A stretch of 7,864 nucleotides of DNA from Bacillota bacterium (GTDB taxonomy: Bacteria > Bacillota > Clostridia > Lachnospirales > Lachnospiraceae), in assembly GCA_023450835.1 (NCBI GenBank), contig JAEXGM010000021.1, positions 1-7,864 of the forward strand, read 5' to 3'. Every line of letters begins with the position of its first letter. Within the stretch, counting starts at the first letter, position 1. The position numbers and the translations under genes were made by a program. Positions 6,109 through 7,864 of the stretch are shown here, piece after piece. Under the pieces are notes generated by a model, which saw nothing but the letters and a program-made list of their open reading frames with translations, ran no database searches and had not been told where the DNA came from.

Positions 6109-7313
6109 ATGTCCACATCCTTACTAAGCAAATCATATAGCTTCGGTCTGACTCCTAAGAATTCTATCAGCTCCTCATATTCCCTGGAGCCCTTAATTCC
6201 AGCGGCACAGGGTTCAGCCGTGTGCTTCCTCTTTACGGCCCGAATTAATATATTCTTAGGTGTATGCTCCATATCAATAAATTCCAGAATCTGAGTCTTA
6301 TAGCCTGCCGCCTCCAAAAGCTCTGCTCTTAATCCGTCCGTTGCCAGGGCTGCTATTCTTTCCTTTATTAATCCATATTGTAAAATAGGTTTTAAGATTT
6401 CGTTGTTTATCTGACGGTTCAATTCGTGCTGACAGCAAGGTACTGAGAGAATTACCTCAGCCCCCCATTTCACAGCCTTATACAATGCATAATCCGTGGC
6501 TGTATCGCAGGCATGCAGGGTCACTACCATGTCCACCTTATCAACCCCTTCATAGTCTGCTATATCTCCTACCAAAAAGGTCAGCCTGTCGTAACCATAC
6601 TTATCTGCCAGAGCATTGCAGTCAGCAATTACATCCTTTTTCAAGTCAAGACCTATAATGCGCACCGCATAGCCTTTCACTATCTTTAGATAATAATACA
6701 TGGCAAAGGTCAGATAGGACTTTCCGCACCCAAAGTCGAGTACGGTAATCTCCCGGTTCTTCTTAAGAGCAGGCAGAATATCCTCTATAAATTCCAGGAA
6801 CCGGTTTATTTGACGGAACTTATCATACTTTTCCTTCACAACCTTGCCCTCCGGGGTTACCACTCCAAGGTCAAATAAAAAAGGGACAAAAGTACCCTCC
6901 TGTATGATGTATGTCTTCTCCCGGTTATGAGAGGTATTATTCCTCGAGCTTTTGTTTACGGATTGCAGCTCATCAGCTTCAATTGGCTGGAGCTTCTTCA
7001 CCTTCAGGGTTTCCTTCCCCTTACTGCTAATCAACATGGTGACTTCCTTCTTTGTGCTTCTAAGAAGAAGCTGTTTCATTGACGTCCCCATCCACCGGTT
7101 CAGCAGCCCCATAAGTATATTTTTATCTACATTCTTATGAAACACCTGATTATTTCTATATTCACAGACCTGGTACAATTCTGCTTCCTTTATTGTAACC
7201 GGTCTGACTGTAATCTTTTTCGTTTCTTCTCCCTTTATCGGATTACTGATTATCATATCCGTAAAATCTATATTCAGATTTTCCTCTATAATAGATAAAT
7301 TATAGTCTTCCAT
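6102..7313 (-). CDS. SAM-dependent class I methyltransferase (Methyltransf_32-like)
   Basis: This 403-residue cytoplasmic enzyme has an N-terminal region (about 1-130) without a recognised fold, followed by a Rossmann methyltransferase domain. Motif I is VLDFGCGKSYLTFA (191-204), which binds S-adenosylmethionine. GLDLKKD (221-227) fits motif II with its ribose-binding acidic residue, and VGDIAD (248-253) fits motif III. TLHACDTATDYAL (265-277) and SVPCCQHEL (290-298) are characteristic of the Methyltransf_32 type, a group with eukaryotic METTL25/RRNAD1-like relatives. The substrate is unknown; RNA is possible but unproven. The ATG at 7313 is preferred because AGGA lies 4 nt upstream, with GAGG further out. 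A GTG at 7355 would add 14 charged residues and lies next to a hairpin. The stop overlaps the start of the 842-residue gene, making a two-gene operon. Confidence 0.88.
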   Translation of the reverse strand: MEDYNLSIIEENLNIDFTDMIISNPIKGEETKKITVRPVTIKEAELYQVCEYRNNQVFHKNVDKNILMGLLNRWMGTSMKQLLLRSTKKEVTMLISSKGKETLKVKKLQPIEADELQSVNKSSRNNTSHNREKTYIIQEGTFVPFLFDLGVVTPEGKVVKEKYDKFRQINRFLEFIEDILPALKKNREITVLDFGCGKSYLTFAMYYYLKIVKGYAVRIIGLDLKKDVIADCNALADKYGYDRLTFLVGDIADYEGVDKVDMVVTLHACDTATDYALYKAVKWGAEVILSVPCCQHELNRQINNEILKPILQYGLIKERIAALATDGLRAELLEAAGYKTQILEFIDMEHTPKNILIRAVKRKHTAEPCAAGIKGSREYEELIEFLGVRPKLYDLLSKDVDIC

Positions 7314-7355
7314 CTTTTCCTGACCTCTTTCATTCTGCTTGAACTCTTTTCGCAC

Positions 7356-7375
7356 TTCGCAGACCCGCCTGCAAA
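7356..7375 (-). other. Stem-loop in the methyltransferase leader
   Basis: On the minus strand TTTGCAG and CTGCGAA form a 7-pair stem, one of them G-U, around a 6-nt loop (GCGGGT). It lies about 43 nt before the chosen start codon and no U-tract follows. A role in mRNA stability or translation is possible but not shown. Confidence 0.35.
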
Positions 7376-7410
7376 CTTACTGAATTAACACGGTCACTGG
7401 TGCTGCAACC

Positions 7411-7419
7411 ATTGTATCA
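7411..7419 (-). promoter_or_regulatory. Extended -10 candidate for the methyltransferase operon
   Basis: The minus strand reads TGATACAAT, a TGn-extended -10 with 5 of 6 matches to TATAAT. No convincing -35 hexamer sits 16-18 nt upstream, so the call is weak. A start near 7404 would give a leader of about 90 nt containing the 7356-7375 stem-loop. Confidence 0.3.
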
Positions 7420-7460
7420 TAATGGATAAAATATTCCTACTGTTTTTATTTTTTAGGTTA

Positions 7461-7487
7461 ACGGTTGGAACGGGGCTGCATATATTA
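7461..7487 (+). promoter_or_regulatory. Promoter of the Pro/Thr/Ser-rich gene, sigma-K-like or sigma-A
   Basis: AC at 7461-7462, exactly 16 nt, then CATATATTA at 7479-7487 fits the Bacillus sigma-K consensus (AC-N16/17-CATANNNTA). The same stretch can be read as a weaker sigma-A promoter: TTAACG at 7458-7463, a 17-nt spacer and TATATT at 7481-7486. Either gives a start about 30 nt before the ATG at 7524. Sequence alone does not decide between them. Confidence 0.4.
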
Positions 7488-7523
7488 GTTACAAAATGAT
7501 ATTGCACATGATAGGAGGATCTA

Positions 7524-7864
7524 ATGAAATATTCTCGTCCAGAATATTCACCTTCCAACAATCCTTATGGTAAATCCGGTATTCCTAATTATACTACGCA
7601 GCCGGTAAATTCTTTTGCAGCGGGTAAACAGCCTTTTGTCGACTCCATCTATTCAGACCTTTTAGGGACCAAATCCGCAGCGAATTTAAGCTATACCGGA
7701 ATCTCTCCGTCAGATTTTGATAGAAGGGTAAACTCCATGCAGGATACTTTCACTACTCCCACTGTGGGTACATTACCGGGAAGTACCGCACCTGTTCAGC
7801 CTGGGACTACCTCCCCTTTTTCACCTGTATCTCCAACAACGCCCGCCGGAGGTTTTCCTTCATT
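7524..7864 (+). CDS. Pro/Thr/Ser-rich protein, 3' end outside the window
   Basis: An open frame with no stop runs from ATG 7524 to the window edge, giving at least 113 codons. The start is well supported: AGGAGG at 7513-7518 lies 5 nt upstream. There is no signal peptide and no membrane span. The N-terminus is MKYSRPEYSPSNNPYG, followed by Asn/Tyr/Ser/Pro-rich sequence. A short, more ordinary segment (about 38-76, including VDSIYSDLLGT and SDFDRRVNSMQ) comes next. A low-complexity Thr/Pro/Ser/Gly tail starts at about residue 77 and continues past the edge. This composition, with no export signal, together with the sigma-K-like promoter, would suit a spore coat or mother-cell structural protein, but no family is recognised and this is inference. 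It is divergent from the methyltransferase operon across a gap of about 210 bp. Confidence 0.8.
   Translation, partial: MKYSRPEYSPSNNPYGKSGIPNYTTQPVNSFAAGKQPFVDSIYSDLLGTKSAANLSYTGISPSDFDRRVNSMQDTFTTPTVGTLPGSTAPVQPGTTSPFSPVSPTTPAGGFPS

Noticed and set aside
7314..7355. GTG-initiated 14-residue extension of the methyltransferase
   Set aside because: The sequence before the GTG is occupied by a stem-loop and has no convincing SD, whereas the ATG at 7313 has AGGA and GAGG upstream.
7441..7460. T-rich run as a terminator
   Set aside because: No stem precedes it on the plus strand. It lies between divergent promoters, where AT-rich upstream DNA is expected.

Overview
The window looks like chromosomal DNA from a low-to-moderate GC, Gram-positive, anaerobic Firmicute of the class Clostridia, most likely a Lachnospiraceae-type organism. 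The basis is AT-rich codon use, strong GGAGG-type ribosome binding sites, GTG/TTG start candidates, sigma-A-like promoters and the protein families present. This assignment is inferred from style and was not checked against a database. No mobile element, CRISPR array, tRNA or rRNA was seen, and no gene-free stretch exceeds about 240 bases.

Layout from left to right: (1) 26-799, minus: a small secreted protein of unknown function with its own promoter. (2) 982-1434, minus: dtd, D-aminoacyl-tRNA deacylase. (3) 1594-2265, plus: a membrane PAP2-family lipid phosphatase starting at TTG, divergent from dtd. A perfect 12-bp palindrome overlaps its -35 box. (4) 2314-3330, minus: a family 2 glycosyltransferase, convergent with the PAP2 gene. 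The two share a long bidirectional terminator hairpin embedded in the last codons of the glycosyltransferase. (5) 3580-6108, minus: an 842-residue membrane-anchored extracytoplasmic protein with a beta-propeller-like middle and a C-terminal domain resembling a C39 papain-like peptidase that has lost its Cys and His. (6) 6102-7313, minus: a SAM-dependent methyltransferase whose end overlaps the start of gene 5 by 7 bp. (7) 7524 to the window end, plus: the start of a Pro/Thr/Ser-rich protein, cut by the edge, with a sporulation-type promoter candidate.

Genes 6 and 5 form a translationally coupled pair, the least explained part of the window: a cytoplasmic methyltransferase linked to a surface-anchored sensor- or scaffold-like protein with a pseudo-peptidase domain. 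The glycosyltransferase follows on the same strand but has its own promoter candidate and a leader of about 165 nt with a strong stem-loop against the ribosome binding site. The PAP2 phosphatase and the glycosyltransferase would both suit envelope lipid or glycan metabolism, but their convergent arrangement gives no evidence of a common pathway. dtd is a tRNA quality-control housekeeping gene.

The most interesting items are the coupled methyltransferase/pseudo-peptidase pair, the structured glycosyltransferase leader, the coding-sequence-embedded terminator and the possible sigma-K promoter of the truncated gene at the right edge. None of these proves a new system.
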